Below, piece by piece: positions 10,126-21,670 of a stretch of 64,000 nt of DNA (positions are counted from its first letter, which is position 1; each line of letters opens with the position of its first letter). This stretch comes from Actinomucor elegans (Eukaryota > Mucoromycota > Mucoromycetes > Mucorales > Mucoraceae). The notes beneath the pieces are model-generated. The model did not search any database. It had not been told where the DNA came from and worked only from the letters and a program-made list of their open reading frames with translations. Both the position numbers and the translations under genes were made by a program. The DNA lies in assembly GCA_026027325.1 (NCBI GenBank), contig JAMSLZ010000012.1, positions 372,001 to 436,000 of the forward strand, in the 5' to 3' direction.

Positions 10126-12287
10126 AGTGTAATTCTATTTTATGTGTGATATATTAAAGAGTTGATTGTTATACAGTGTAATGTAGAAAAAGAAAAGGGG
10201 AGAGAAAATGAGAATGAACCAACTCGATATAAATACTTTTTTCTGAACAAAAGGAAAAAAAAAAAAAGTCCCAGACTGGATGTTCTGGAGCTTTTTTATA
10301 CAGTAGTTTCTAGAGAAAAACGTTCTTTAAAAGATTATTCAGCTAGACAAAAACGTCTTGAATGAAAAGGTCCTTTTTATATGTATTTCCATAAGCTTTT
10401 TATTAGAAATGCATCTCTTACATACTCTCCTAAGTGTAATATCATCAAAAAAGTTTATATTTAATAAAATATTCTATGCTGGCCCACTAAACGTTTCTTC
10501 GTGTCTCGTTTCGGTTATCGTCCGCATTCTTCTGTAAAGAAAAGGTATTTATACTATAAAAAAATACTATTTTTGGGCCTGCTTTTGTATACCACCAAGC
10601 AGCTCCTTGTCTTACTCTCAGTGGCCCCTTTATTATATGCAATGCGTCCATAAAAAAAGTTGGAAATAAACTACGTTGGATCTAGTCAAACAACGCAACA
10701 GATCCAAAGGACCTTTCAAGGCTATACGGCATATCGAATCAGTGTAGCTGGGTGATAGTCCGAGAAAATGGGCTCATTAATAAGATCTTCGCTCAAGACA
10801 TTGTGTATCTGCTCCAAATCAGCGCTATATAAGCTAGCAGGTAATAACCAGAAATTACCATACTTGGCTAATATAACCGGTTGTTGAATTGGAGCAACCT
10901 TCCGCCTCTAGACTGTCAAATAAAGTACAGTAGTACATGGATGATCAGATTGAATCACTGATACCGTAAGAAATGAAACGATAATAGCACGATTAAGTCG
11001 TTGCTATTAGTCTATACTCCTCCCCCAATTGAAAAAAGGGGGTTATATTCGAGAACACAGACGTCAAATCCGACTTGTTATTCCAGACCGCTCTCTACAA
11101 CCATGATTTTTTCCGGGTCCTATCTGGTATCAATTTCTCTGACGTATTCTGGACGCTAAAACGGGAGCATAAATAGGTCTATCCAGAAAACATGGGTCTG
11201 GTTAGACTATACTATTAGTAATCTTTTAGGAATGAATTATACTAATTTTGTGCATAGAACTGTATAATTTTTTTGCTTGGCGGCGATTTAATAAGAATAA
11301 TCTGAAATTTTATCTTGCGTTTCTTTGAATCCGATCTTGGCATAATATAAAGGTTAGATAGGAGCATGATGTATTGACATAGCTTCTATAAACTTAATTT
11401 CTACATTGAAAGGCCTAAAGGCCATGTCGCGCTTATTTTTGAATATTAAAGTAATTCAAAAATGTAGTTAGCGTTTTCTTATTTGTTTTACGCTTATATT
11501 TTGATTTCTTTATGAAAAATCCTAAACTATATATATATATGTTTACTCATGTATGTTTTATGCATTTGAATTACAAAATATACCCTTAAAATGTTATCTA
11601 GACTTTCCAGAAAGTTAAAGAAGTGTTTTAAAATTTTCGTCTTGAGATCGACCCCTTCCCCTGTTTTTCAAATCGCTGATTTTAGCGGAGGATTTGGTTG
11701 GCTAACGGAGCTTAATTATCAATGAGTAAGTAGTAGTGATAATAACTACAACGTTAACAACTGAATGGGCCTGTACTCAAATCAATAGCTCGACTCGACC
11801 CATAGCCATTAATAAGTACTCTCCTTCTATAACTACCAATTTCTTTCTATTAATATTACTTGTCAACTTAATTCTAACCTTATTATATCAGTCTTTTCTT
11901 CCTCTCACATTTGGCATTTTAAAGAGCCTTAAATAAAAAGAGCTTGATCCCCTACAAAAAAACTGAATATCCTAAATCAATGTTGATATTTCGAAACATT
12001 TTTTGCATAATAAAAGTACATAGATAATTGCAAATCCTGTCAGCAAAGTATATAAAGAACTTAGTTGTACGTCGAATCATGTAAGTATAATAGTAATATT
12101 TAGAGCAGAATTTAGAGAAAACGTAGAAAGCATTCTAATTTTTCCAACTTCTGGTTTATGCTTGAAAGCCGCTTATTTATACAAAATAGTACAGGAAAAT
12201 GCCATTAAAGCACTTTTTAGTTGTGTGGATAATATGAAATAAAGCGTCTAAAAAGTAAGTTTAAAAGATAACCAAATATCGATGGTA
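10126..12287. other. Intergenic, no gene recognised
   Basis: The first 100-150 bp are the promoter side of the aspartic-protease gene, with TATAAATAC at about 10227 on the plus strand. The rest, 2 kb, is AT-rich with only short spurious frames (for example 11736-11936). I see no RNA gene, inverted-repeat element or coding family. Confidence 0.45.
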
Positions 12288-13590
12288 CTTAATAACAAAA
12301 CTAGCCCGAATGGTGCTCATTCTAGAAGCTTCACTATCAACTACCATACGCTGACAGTTACTAGTTTTGCATCAAGTAGGGATAATATTGTATAAGGCGT
12401 CACGGTACAATGAATAACGAAGCAAATAGCTTCTCCAAGTAGCTAGAATCTATGGCTAAAGCAAGTTCGGCAATGTATGGCTTGCTTACTGAGCTCTAGA
12501 AATATCCTGTACCTTGACGCCTTTGGCCTTGGAGTTTAAAGCGTGTTATGAAAAAGCAATAGTTAGAGTTTTCCGATAAATAGGTATAAAGTAATACATT
12601 TATCTACCATTTTATATAGTTATAACAATATACCTTGCTTAATAACAAAACTAGCCCGAATGGTGCTCATTCTAGAAGCTTCACTATCAACTACCATACG
12701 CTGACAGTTACTAGTTTTGCATCAAGTAGGAATAATATTGTATAAGGCGTCATAGTACAATGAATAACGAAGCAAGTAGCTTCTCCAAGTAGCTAGAATC
12801 TATGGCTAAAGCAAGTTCGGCAATGTATGGCTTGCTTACTGAGCTCTAGAAATATCCTGTACCTTGACGCCTTTGGCCTTGGAGTTTAAAGCGTATTATG
12901 AAAAAGCAATAGTTAGAGTTTTCTGATAAATAAGTATAAAGTAATACATTTATCTACCATTTTATATAGTTATAACAATATACCTTGCTTAATAACAAAA
13001 CTAGCCCGAATGGTGCTCATTCTAGAAGCTTCACTATCAACTACCATACGCTGACAGTTACTAGTTTTGCATCAAGTAGGGATAATATTGTATAAGGCGT
13101 CATAGTACAATGAATAACGAAGCAAGTAGCTTCTCCAAGTAGCTAGAATCTATGGCTAAAGCAAGTTCGGCAATGTATGGCTTGCTTACTGAGCTCTAGA
13201 AATATCCTGTACCTTGACGCCTTTGGCCTTGGAGTTTAAAGCGTATTATGAAAAAGCAATAGTTAGAGTTTTCTGATAAATAAGTATAAAGTAATACATT
13301 TATCTACCATTTTATATAGTTATAACAATATACCTTGCTTAATAACAAAACTAGCCCGAATGGTGCTCATTCTAGAAGCTTCACTATCAACTACCATACG
13401 CTGACAGTTACTAGTTTTGCATCAAGTAGGAATAATATTGTATAAGGCGTCATAGTACAATGAATAACGAAGCAAGTAGCTTCTCCAAGTAGCTAGAATC
13501 TATGGCTAAAGCAAGTTCGGCAATGTATGGCTTGCTTACTGAGCTCTAGAAATATCCTGTACCTTGACGCCTTTAATCTTGGAATTTGAT
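12288..13590 (+). repeat. 350-bp tandem repeat array, about 3.7 copies
   Basis: Units begin with AATAACAAAACTAGCCCGAA at 12291, 12641, 12991 and 13341, an exact 350-bp period. The fourth copy breaks off near 13575-13590. Copies differ at only a few sites; copy 1 is the most divergent (CACGGTACA against CATAGTACA), and GGGATAAT and GGAATAAT alternate between odd and even copies. Each unit holds an inverted repeat, AAGGCGTCA..GTACA with TGTACCTTGACGCCTTT about 100 bp on, enclosing smaller hairpin-forming stretches. No open reading frame of note. Confidence 0.97.
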
Positions 13591-14794
13591 GTCTGTTTTG
13601 TATGAACGATTAGGTCTTTTCGTAAGTATAACGCATATTTTTTTTTTTTCAAAAGTCTTTTTACAAGGCGTTAATGATAATCTTCCAAATTCATGCTATT
13701 AAATTTAACAAACCAAAGTGGACATCAATAAGCATGTTCAAATCAAATTAGCCTTACCATGTTAAAAAGACTGAGCAGGTTGCGTATGTATTCGCAAGAT
13801 TTTGGCTTATAATACGTGATTTGAATGAGTTTTTGTAGTTGGTAAAACTGGTTTATAGTCATTTGCATCATCAAAATAAATCAGAAATTCGGACTTGAAA
13901 TACTTCGGAGATCGAATCAGAGTAGCCTTCACTTTTAAGATTTTATTGAATGGCAGGTTTGTTATATATATACATGAAGGAAATCCGGGATAATATGTAA
14001 TAGTGGTGTTGTGAAGGGTGAAATACAAATATAAAAAACATACGAAAGGTAAAAAGTATGTATATGAGGAAAATTTGGTGACTGGTGAAGTCCGGTTATA
14101 GATTTGCCAGAGACGTATTCATTAAGCTCATAACAAAATTATCGTAACTTCACTTGATTCTTACACGGTGACCTTGTAGTATAGTGTATTAAACACTATA
14201 ATCTAATATATTTTATGCCGAGACATCGTAGCTAATAAAATGTACTCAAAACTCAGCGTAACACTGTCTTCACTAAGTTGTGTAACACAATGCGAAATCT
14301 TCATTCACTATTCTTTTTTCATGCGTCGGCACTTTACTTTCTCTCATTCCCGATGACCTCAACATATCCTCAAACATACGCTACATCTCACACCTACCAC
14401 TAATCTCCACGACCCTTCATTTCCTTTCTCTTTTTTGTCGACGGATCAAACCTTCGCATGTATCTTACTGTGTATATGACAGACTCACTGGAGAACCATT
14501 TCTGATGATGTACCGTTTATCGCTGCTTCAGATATTTGCTTTTGATTCATCTCGACGTTGAACAACAGCTAGACCAGAAGCAAGGTCAATTCCTCTCTTT
14601 ACTTTATCTTCTTTCCCTTTCCTCTTTTTCATTGCTCATTTCCTTTTATATATCCGTCTTGTCAGCCTCTCATTGTGACGCAGATAGGACTTGCACTCCT
14701 TGATTGCGCATTTATTACACGTTTCTCTCTAGAATATTATTCTCTATACCTTGAAGAAGATGACTGAACAACTAACTTGGTAAATGAAAATCGA
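13591..14794. other. Intergenic and probable 5' leader
   Basis: No gene recognised. The last 450 bp become pyrimidine-rich on the plus strand (CTCTCATTCCC, TTTCCTTTCTC), as expected of a fungal promoter and leader for the gene that follows. An 8-codon upstream reading frame starts at 14760 and ends at 14783, just before the proposed start codon. Confidence 0.4.
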
Positions 14795-16511
14795 ATGTAC
14801 TCGATTCGACTTGAGCTTGATGTTTTGCCCATTCGTTTGTATAAAATTAGGAACTCCATGGCCTGGCTTGAACAAAACTTTTTTATAAACAACGGCTTAC
14901 CAGAGTTTTTCTTGAAAGGAAAGTACGCATACAAAAACAAAGACCTTGCAATAAACGAGTATAAGGAATCCATTCTTAAAGCCCTTAATTCAGCCAATAT
15001 TTCTTTTCAGCAATGGTCAAAGTTAATCATCGACACAAACTATAGTGTGAGTTATTAGGACAAACAACTGATTATTTTGAACGCTTTAATAACATATTTG
15101 ATTAGGTGCTTAACAATAGGGATGTTGTGAGCTTCTGGGATGGAATGTTAGATTGCGAAAGACGTGACAATCAACTCAGACAATACAATGAGTTAACATT
15201 TATCAACGACACGCAAGAGTCATATCCTATCATTTCAGCAAAGCGGAAGTTCAGACCCAAGCAAGCCGCAACAATACCATCAACAATCAACATCACTGCA
15301 TCTCTCTTTGAAGAAACTGATGAAACATTTATCGATGGTATAGACGAATCATTAGGAACAACAATTGGCCGTACAGCAAGAAATCTTGTAGTTACAGATA
15401 GAAAATCTCGTTATTTTAATGCCCTTGGGATGAATGGTGTGATTGACTTGTCCGACAATTCATCTGGCTCACAACTATCAAATTTTAATCAAGATACTCA
15501 AGCCAAAGTCAAGCAGCAGTTCCCAACTCGTACAATTTCACAGACAAACAACATTATTGACCAACTAGAAGAATTGCAAAAGGCAGTACATGACTCAAGG
15601 GACGACAAAAGCTACTTGAAGAAATACATTGGATGTATAAAGCAAGCCAAAACAACAGAAAAGTACAATATCACAAAAAGACTGTACACGTTTGTGTTGG
15701 AACTTCTTTTGTATGACAGTTACATTTTTGATGAAGACGAATACAAGTTGCTTTCAGAAGGCGACTACCAAGTAAAAATTTGGGGACCATTAATGGAAAC
15801 TATTTTCCGTGGTTCAGGTATTATCTTACATTGGGGAGATACTATACCTTCAAACTGTAAGCGTGCTGGAAAGAAAATAAAAATGGATCTAAGAGTTATA
15901 GCAAACACATTGACAAAGCAAGATGTCCAAGCTGATACCGGTGCAGGCGAGCTGGCAAAAGAAATTGAAAAAAGCAAGTTTTATAAGGACAAGCTCAAGG
16001 CCGTTTTGTCTAGCAAGTTAAATATCAACCAAAGACTTGACAAGTCGCCTGCTGCCTCCATTGACCCTAAGACAACATTAATCCCTTTTATAATCATTAT
16101 GGGTTTTGAAGCTGTTGTTTATACGTTGTATCTGGCCTGTAATGGATTATATGTTGTGGATGAAGTTGCTACGATTTCTGTTCCAACTAGTGTTTCAGTT
16201 GTCAAGGATCATGGTATTGGAGTAATGGTATCAGGTCTTGAAGTAATAAAGGTATGAAGTGGGGATTATTACTTTTAGTATAAAACTGAGCACTCATCTG
16301 TTTGTTTTGCTCTATATAGAAATTAGCAACAGATATTAAGAGCCTTGATGAAAGAGTTGAAGAAGCCAATAAAAGCAAGAAAAGAAAGACTATGAAGAAG
16401 CTGACAACAAGCTTGAAAGAAGTGCAGACTGAAAGTAATGCTTGCAAAGATTGGATAAGGCCCGTTTGGTTTCCACCAAAATATGAAAATGATTCAGACT
16501 CTGAAGATTGA
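14795..16511 (+). CDS. Orphan protein, probable Mucorales-specific family
   Basis: Three exons, 14795-15046, 15106-16251 and 16320-16511, both joins in phase 0, give 529 aa. I know no characterised domain for it. The middle part (IWGPLMETIFRGSGIILHWGDTIP, then KMDLRVI, then FYKDKLKAVLSSKLNIN) and the late segment LIPFIIIMGFEAVVYTLYL resemble, as far as I recall, a large family of uncharacterised proteins in Mucor and Rhizopus. The N-terminal SMAWLEQNFFINNGLPEFFLKG looks helical and globular. The C terminus is a lysine/glutamate-rich predicted coiled coil followed by an acidic end (DSDSED). No signal peptide or transmembrane helix. ATG 14795 is the first in-frame start; the frame is open a little further upstream without an ATG. 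Function unknown. Confidence 0.7.
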
Positions 16512-16933
16512 ATAAATCTCAACTTGTTCAGGTTAAACTTACAGTCGTTCCGCTCCCAATTTACTGATTTACTGAACTAATTTCGAGGACTGAGTTTGAG
16601 GTTGAACTAGACAAATCTCAAAATACATAGATGAACAAACTGACCCATTAAGGTGAATCTGTAAAAGGAAGACTCGTCATACTAAGCTGAACGTTGCCAT
16701 TCTATCGCATTAGGTGGAGTAGAAAGTGCCATAATGTTCCACACAGAGATGACTATGGGCAAATAAACTTTTTCAAATATATCCTTCAGTTTTTCATTGA
16801 ATTTAGTTATTGTAAATCAGCGGGAACAGCTGTAGTTGCAAAATAAATAAATAAAAAAAAGCAGTCATTTTCAACAGAATGGGAACATCATCGTCAGTTA
16901 CGCGCTCCTGCTTTTGCTTTCAATAAACTACAA
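16512..16933. other. Short intergenic region upstream of AOS1
   Basis: 422 bp between the orphan gene stop and the AOS1 start, AT-rich, presumably 3' UTR plus AOS1 promoter. No other feature seen. Confidence 0.4.
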
Positions 16934-18365
16934 ATGACTTCCGAGATCTCTAAAGGTACTTTGTCAGTAAGCCGTTATTGAGATCTCAAGCATTCCTTTT
17001 CCACTGACATTTCTTTAAACAGACGAAGCTGCTATCTATGACCGACAAATTCGTTTGTGGGGCGTTGACGCGCAACAAAGGTAAGCCTACGCTTTTGTTT
17101 CGAGAAAAAAAAAGGAGGGCCAATATACTAAGCACACATTATTATAGAATTGGTAAAGCCAACGTTCTCGTTGCTGGTATGCGTTCATTAAGCGATGAAG
17201 TTTGCAAAAACCTTGCTTTAGCTGGCGTTGCAAGCATTACTCTGTTAGACCACGAAAATGTCACTGAATACGATTTGGGAGCCCAGTTCTTTCTCAATGA
17301 AACAAGTGTGGGGAAAAATGTAGGTGTAATGATGTACCAAGTAAAGCGTCTCTGATATATTTTACTTTGTAGAAAGCAGAAGCAGCAGCACCCAGTATCA
17401 GAAACTTGAACCCCCGTGTAGAGGTCATTGTTGATCAGCAAAACATCAATGAAAAGCCAGACGCATACTTTGAATCGTTTGCAATGGTCTGTTTGATTCA
17501 CTCTGAATACGATATTATGGTAAACCAAGTTAAATTCACGCGTCAACCTATATTTACTAAACAGCTATCAAAAGTCGCGCGTAGATCAGATTAGAAGAAA
17601 AGTCAAGAAGCCTTTTTATGCTGCTGATACATTTGGGTGGTTTGGATATATCTTTTGTGATCTCACAGAACATGCTTACATTCAGTGAGTATTATAATAT
17701 CAAGTAAACATAGAAATATGACACTGACATTTGCAAATAGAGAGAAAAAGTCCAATCCTCGCCCTGATTCCAAGGAAGCACCTATCGTGGAAAAGATCAA
17801 GCACGTTGAAATATATCATAGTTTAGATAACTCGTTAAAAAAGAACTGGTCAGATATGAGAGTGAAAGCAATCAAACGAAGAATCTCTCCCATGACTTTT
17901 CTTATTCATAGTAAGTAGTATTTCCTACATGATAATACGATAAGAGGCTTATTTGTGTTCTAGTTTTGCTTGATTTTCAGAAAGAATATCATAGATCACC
18001 AACACCCCAAGATGGAGATATACTTTTATCAAACAAATTGAAATATCTTGCTGATATGGGTATCGATGATGAAAGCATTCTAGATGATTCTTTAATAAGG
18101 TACTATATTGGAATAAACGGTGTAAGCTCAAACACCTAACTTTATCACAGAGATCTCGCCGCTTTATTTGATACTGAGATGTCACCTGTATCTGCTATCG
18201 TTGGTGGTATCTTGGCTCAAGACATTTTGAGAACATTATCTGCTAACGAATTACCGATCCAAAACTGGTTTTACTACAATGGCATAGATGGTAAGTAATA
18301 TTTATTCAAGTATGCTTCTATTAACACAGATTACCATAGGCTCTGGTTTGGTACACAAGATCTAG
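16934..18365 (+). CDS. AOS1: SUMO-activating enzyme subunit AOS1
   Basis: Nine exons: 16934-16955, 17023-17080, 17148-17319, 17373-17519, 17575-17684, 17741-17910, 17964-18099, 18151-18290 and 18340-18365, giving 326 aa (yeast and human homologues are about 346). Family landmarks in order: DEAAIYDRQIRLWGVDAQQR at the start, the ThiF nucleotide-binding strand ANVLVAGM, ITLLDHENVTEYDLGAQFF, VDQIRRKVKKPFYAADTFGW, and the C-terminal SPVSAIVGGILAQDILRTLS. AOS1 pairs with UBA2, which carries the catalytic cysteine, to adenylate SUMO in the nucleus; as expected, no catalytic cysteine domain is present. For exon 5 the acceptor AAAAG at 17574 is preferred over ACAG at 17564, because only the former keeps frame and the conserved VDQI. 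Confidence 0.92.
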
Positions 18366-18475
18366 TTACTTTTTCAAGCACAAACAAAATGTATATAACA
18401 ATATAAAGAAATGAAGGACACTCCATTATGATTACTATTACTATATAATCTCGTATATAAATGGAAACTAGTATA

Positions 18476-18508
<33 letters not shown>

Positions 18509-20324
18509 TATTCTATCTGTTATCTGTTTGAACTTGCCATTAAAGCTTGCTCTATTTACATTGCATCACTAAATTACCGAGTTTTAAGCATTTAATTTTG
18601 GCTATTAAAATTTGCATATCAACACATGTAGATAAGCTATCTAGTCAATTAAAAGTATTCAAGACAAAACGAGATTTAATTAGATATAGTGACTCATTTT
18701 GAACATTGACAAGTAATCAAAAGTATTAAGCCGTGATTATTTGTAGAAATAGAATTCCTAGTATAAAAAATGGTCAGTGATCATTTTACTAGAAGTTTAC
18801 CAAAGCTTGTAGAAAGTCCGTTGGAGTTGCTTTAACTGTTGTTTACAGTCTATAGCTAACAAGTACTAACTAGCCCGACTCAAATGAGCCAGCATATATA
18901 TATATATATATATATTAATTTTTTTTTCAAGACACAAGTAATCAATGACACTACTCGATTGTCTTCTTTAAATTGTTTTCATATTGCTGCCATTCTCACT
19001 TAAGTCGAGCATCAGTTGCTATTTAAGCCTTATTATCACAAAACTTGATAATAACAAATTAGACATTAACATTCACATTTCAGTGAAAACACATTTTATT
19101 GAAACCGAGCTATTGAAGATGAAATACATCTTCAAAAGAAAGATAATAACACATCATTGGGCTAGAGGGTTAGATGATACACAAATTCATCCTTAATGGG
19201 GCCCACGTTATCCATCTGACCATCACTGCTGGAGATATTAAGTATTTTGGAATTCATTGAGTTTATTTCATTGCAAACGATATAAAAATACAATAAACTA
19301 GTTTTAAAAGAGCAATAAAAAATAGAGCCATGCAGGATACAAGCTGTACTTTATTATAGTTGCGTAAAAGAAAAACCATAATTTATTAATTCTATTGTTT
19401 ATATAAGATAGACGGTTTTCGCGCTACTAGTTACTTAATATCATCATTAAGGATAGGATATATCTTGACTGTCCTGCCATACACCAAAATATAAGAATTC
19501 AACTCATGTAATTTGGCTTTTAATCATAGAGTATATAGGATCTTTTTGGGAGTGTAATTGAGAGGTCCTGGTCTTTCTTTTCAACTTATACAATAAATTA
19601 TACACCCATACTCTGCGTAATTCTATTTTTATTGTCCCTTTATTATTATTTTAGATATCTAAAGTTCTCAAAGATATCTTAAATACTACGTAAAGGACTT
19701 TAATAGTATAAGCTTTGCTGTGTTGTAATATAATCAATGTATAATTAATACTAGTAGACTATATCACAAAAAAAACTTACAATATCGAGAATTCTGCTGT
19801 GCTATTATATGACTTTGTACACAGACTTGATTTATTCAAATAATTTAGTATTTGCAGCAGTTTATTGTCAGTATGAACCCCTTGTCAGATGTGACATTAA
19901 CCCGAAATCGGCAAAGAGATCTATCAATCGTGGATCTATTTTATGTGAAGTGCATATGTTTTACAGTCAGCCATTAACCAGCAATTAGATTGTAATATTT
20001 CATTGAAATAATAGTCTTTGTATATACAGCAGTTTATTGAAAACATACACCGATTATCAGGTACAACATTAAACTTAAATCGTTCGAGAAATGTAATGTT
20101 AAAAATGGTCCAAGTTCAGAATATCCTGAGTATGTCCTAATGCACAGTCAGTAATAAGCCAATTAATTGGTCGTTTAATGCCTACTATATCACTTTAAAC
20201 CTAAAAAAATAAATAACTGTGACTAGTGGGAATAAAAATATGTTAATCTTTCATACAAATATATAATGAGCCTTATTTTCAATTATAATTAGATGTGTTA
20301 TGAATTACAAGTACAATTACTTTT
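18366..20324. other. Intergenic with homopolymer and periodic-repeat copies
   Basis: No gene recognised. It contains a 31-nt T tract at 18477-18507, a (TA)n run near 18893-18914, and two reverse-strand copies of the periodic repeat at about 19840-20110 (listed separately). Confidence 0.4.
19840..20110 (-). repeat. Two reverse-oriented periodic repeat copies
   Basis: On the minus strand the cores read GTCACATCTGACAAG (19881-19895) and GTTGTACCTGATAAT (20053-20067). Each is preceded by a TCTC..CGATTT..GTTTAAT-like box, with about 172 bp between cores. Confidence 0.5.
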
Positions 20325-21275
20325 GCACAGTAGCAAGGTTCCTTTTCTTTGTTGAAGGCATCATTCAATGATGAAAAGAAGTATTGTTAGGGGTTTTGTC
20401 TATAGAAACTGAATCTTCCGATACATGAATAGTGTATTGACTGCAGGTCTTTTTTCTATACCTTTCCGTACTCTTTTGACCTCTTTTATTATCATCTTTT
20501 CGTGTTGACTCATCAATCGACACTTGGTACTCTCGTTCTGATGATAATCAAAGTATAGCTACGTGCATTTCTGTTGACTTATACTACTTTGAAATTATAC
20601 TGGTAACAAAGGAAGAAAAAACTGACTATTGCAATAGCGTTAACCTTCAATTTTTGTCTCTAGCAAATAATCGTAATCAGCACAGTAGCAGGGTTCCTTT
20701 TCTTTGTTGAAGGCATCATTCGATGATGAAAAGAAGTATTGTTAGGGGTTTTGTCTATAGAAACTGAACCTTCCGATACATGAATAATGTATTGACTGCA
20801 GGTCTTTTTTCTATACCTTTCCGTACTCTTTTGACCTCTTTTATTATCATCTTTTCGTGTTGACTCATCAATCGACACTTGGTACTCTCGTTCTGATGAT
20901 AATCAAAGTATAGCTACGTGCATTTCTGTTGACTTATACTACTTTGAAATTATACTGGTAACAAAGGAAGAAAAAACTGACTATTGCAATAGCGTTAACC
21001 TTCAATTTTTGTCTCTAGCAAATAATCGTAATCAGCACAGTAGCAGGGTTCCTTTTCTTTGTTGAAGGCATCATTCGATGATGAAAAGAAGTATTGTTAG
21101 GGGTTTTGTCTATAGAAACTGAACCTTCCGATACATGAATAATGTATTGACTGCAGGTCTTTTTTCTATACCTTTCCGTACTCTTTTGACCTCTTTTTTT
21201 ATCATCTTTTCGTGTTGACTCATCAATCGACACTTGGTACTCTCGTTCTGATGATAATCAAAGTAACTACGTGTG
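20325..21275 (+). repeat. 355-bp tandem repeat array, about 2.7 copies
   Basis: Units start with CACAGTAGCA at 20326, 20681 and 21036, an exact 355-bp period. Copies 2 and 3 are nearly identical; copy 1 carries several substitutions. On the minus strand each unit has two overlapping protein-like open frames, one containing VSIDESTRKDDNKRGQKST and ending after HVSEGSVSIDKTP, the other containing EVKRVRKGIEKRPAVNTLF. These look like a fragment of a former coding sequence captured in the array, not a functional gene. A small palindrome (CATCATTCRATGATG) lies in each unit. Confidence 0.95.
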
Positions 21276-21670
21276 TCTACATTTGCTGCTCTCAAAATCT
21301 CAGTGAATTTCTGCATTAAAGACGTTTGTTATAATCAACTAACTCAGTTTAGCTGCTTATTACTGTCTTTATATTGGTATGCATGATCTATTCCTAATGG
21401 CCATATGAGTCCTGAATCAAATTTAAATTTCAAGAGACAACGTCAATTAAACTAGCTACACAATTATGGTGTTCAGTATATCAGTTATATCAAGTTAAAC
21501 ATCAAATATAATACACTAATTTTATTTTTTAAATTTTGTTGCAAAAGAAGGCTTTATACGCTTTTTCTGAATATTCTTTTCATTTCTACTTCTCGCTTTG
21601 CTCTTTTCTTTGAAACATCCAAGCTCTTCCTGTAGAGGATATTAGTATCAAATTATTATAGTATCATTAT
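21276..21670. other. Intergenic, 3' flank of orphan nuclease-like gene
   Basis: About 400 bp of AT-rich DNA between the 355-bp array and the stop codon of the next gene. Nothing recognised. Confidence 0.35.

Noticed and set aside
12288..13590. CRISPR-like array at the 350-bp repeats.
   Set aside because: Units are long direct tandem copies without short repeats or variable spacers, and the genome is eukaryotic.
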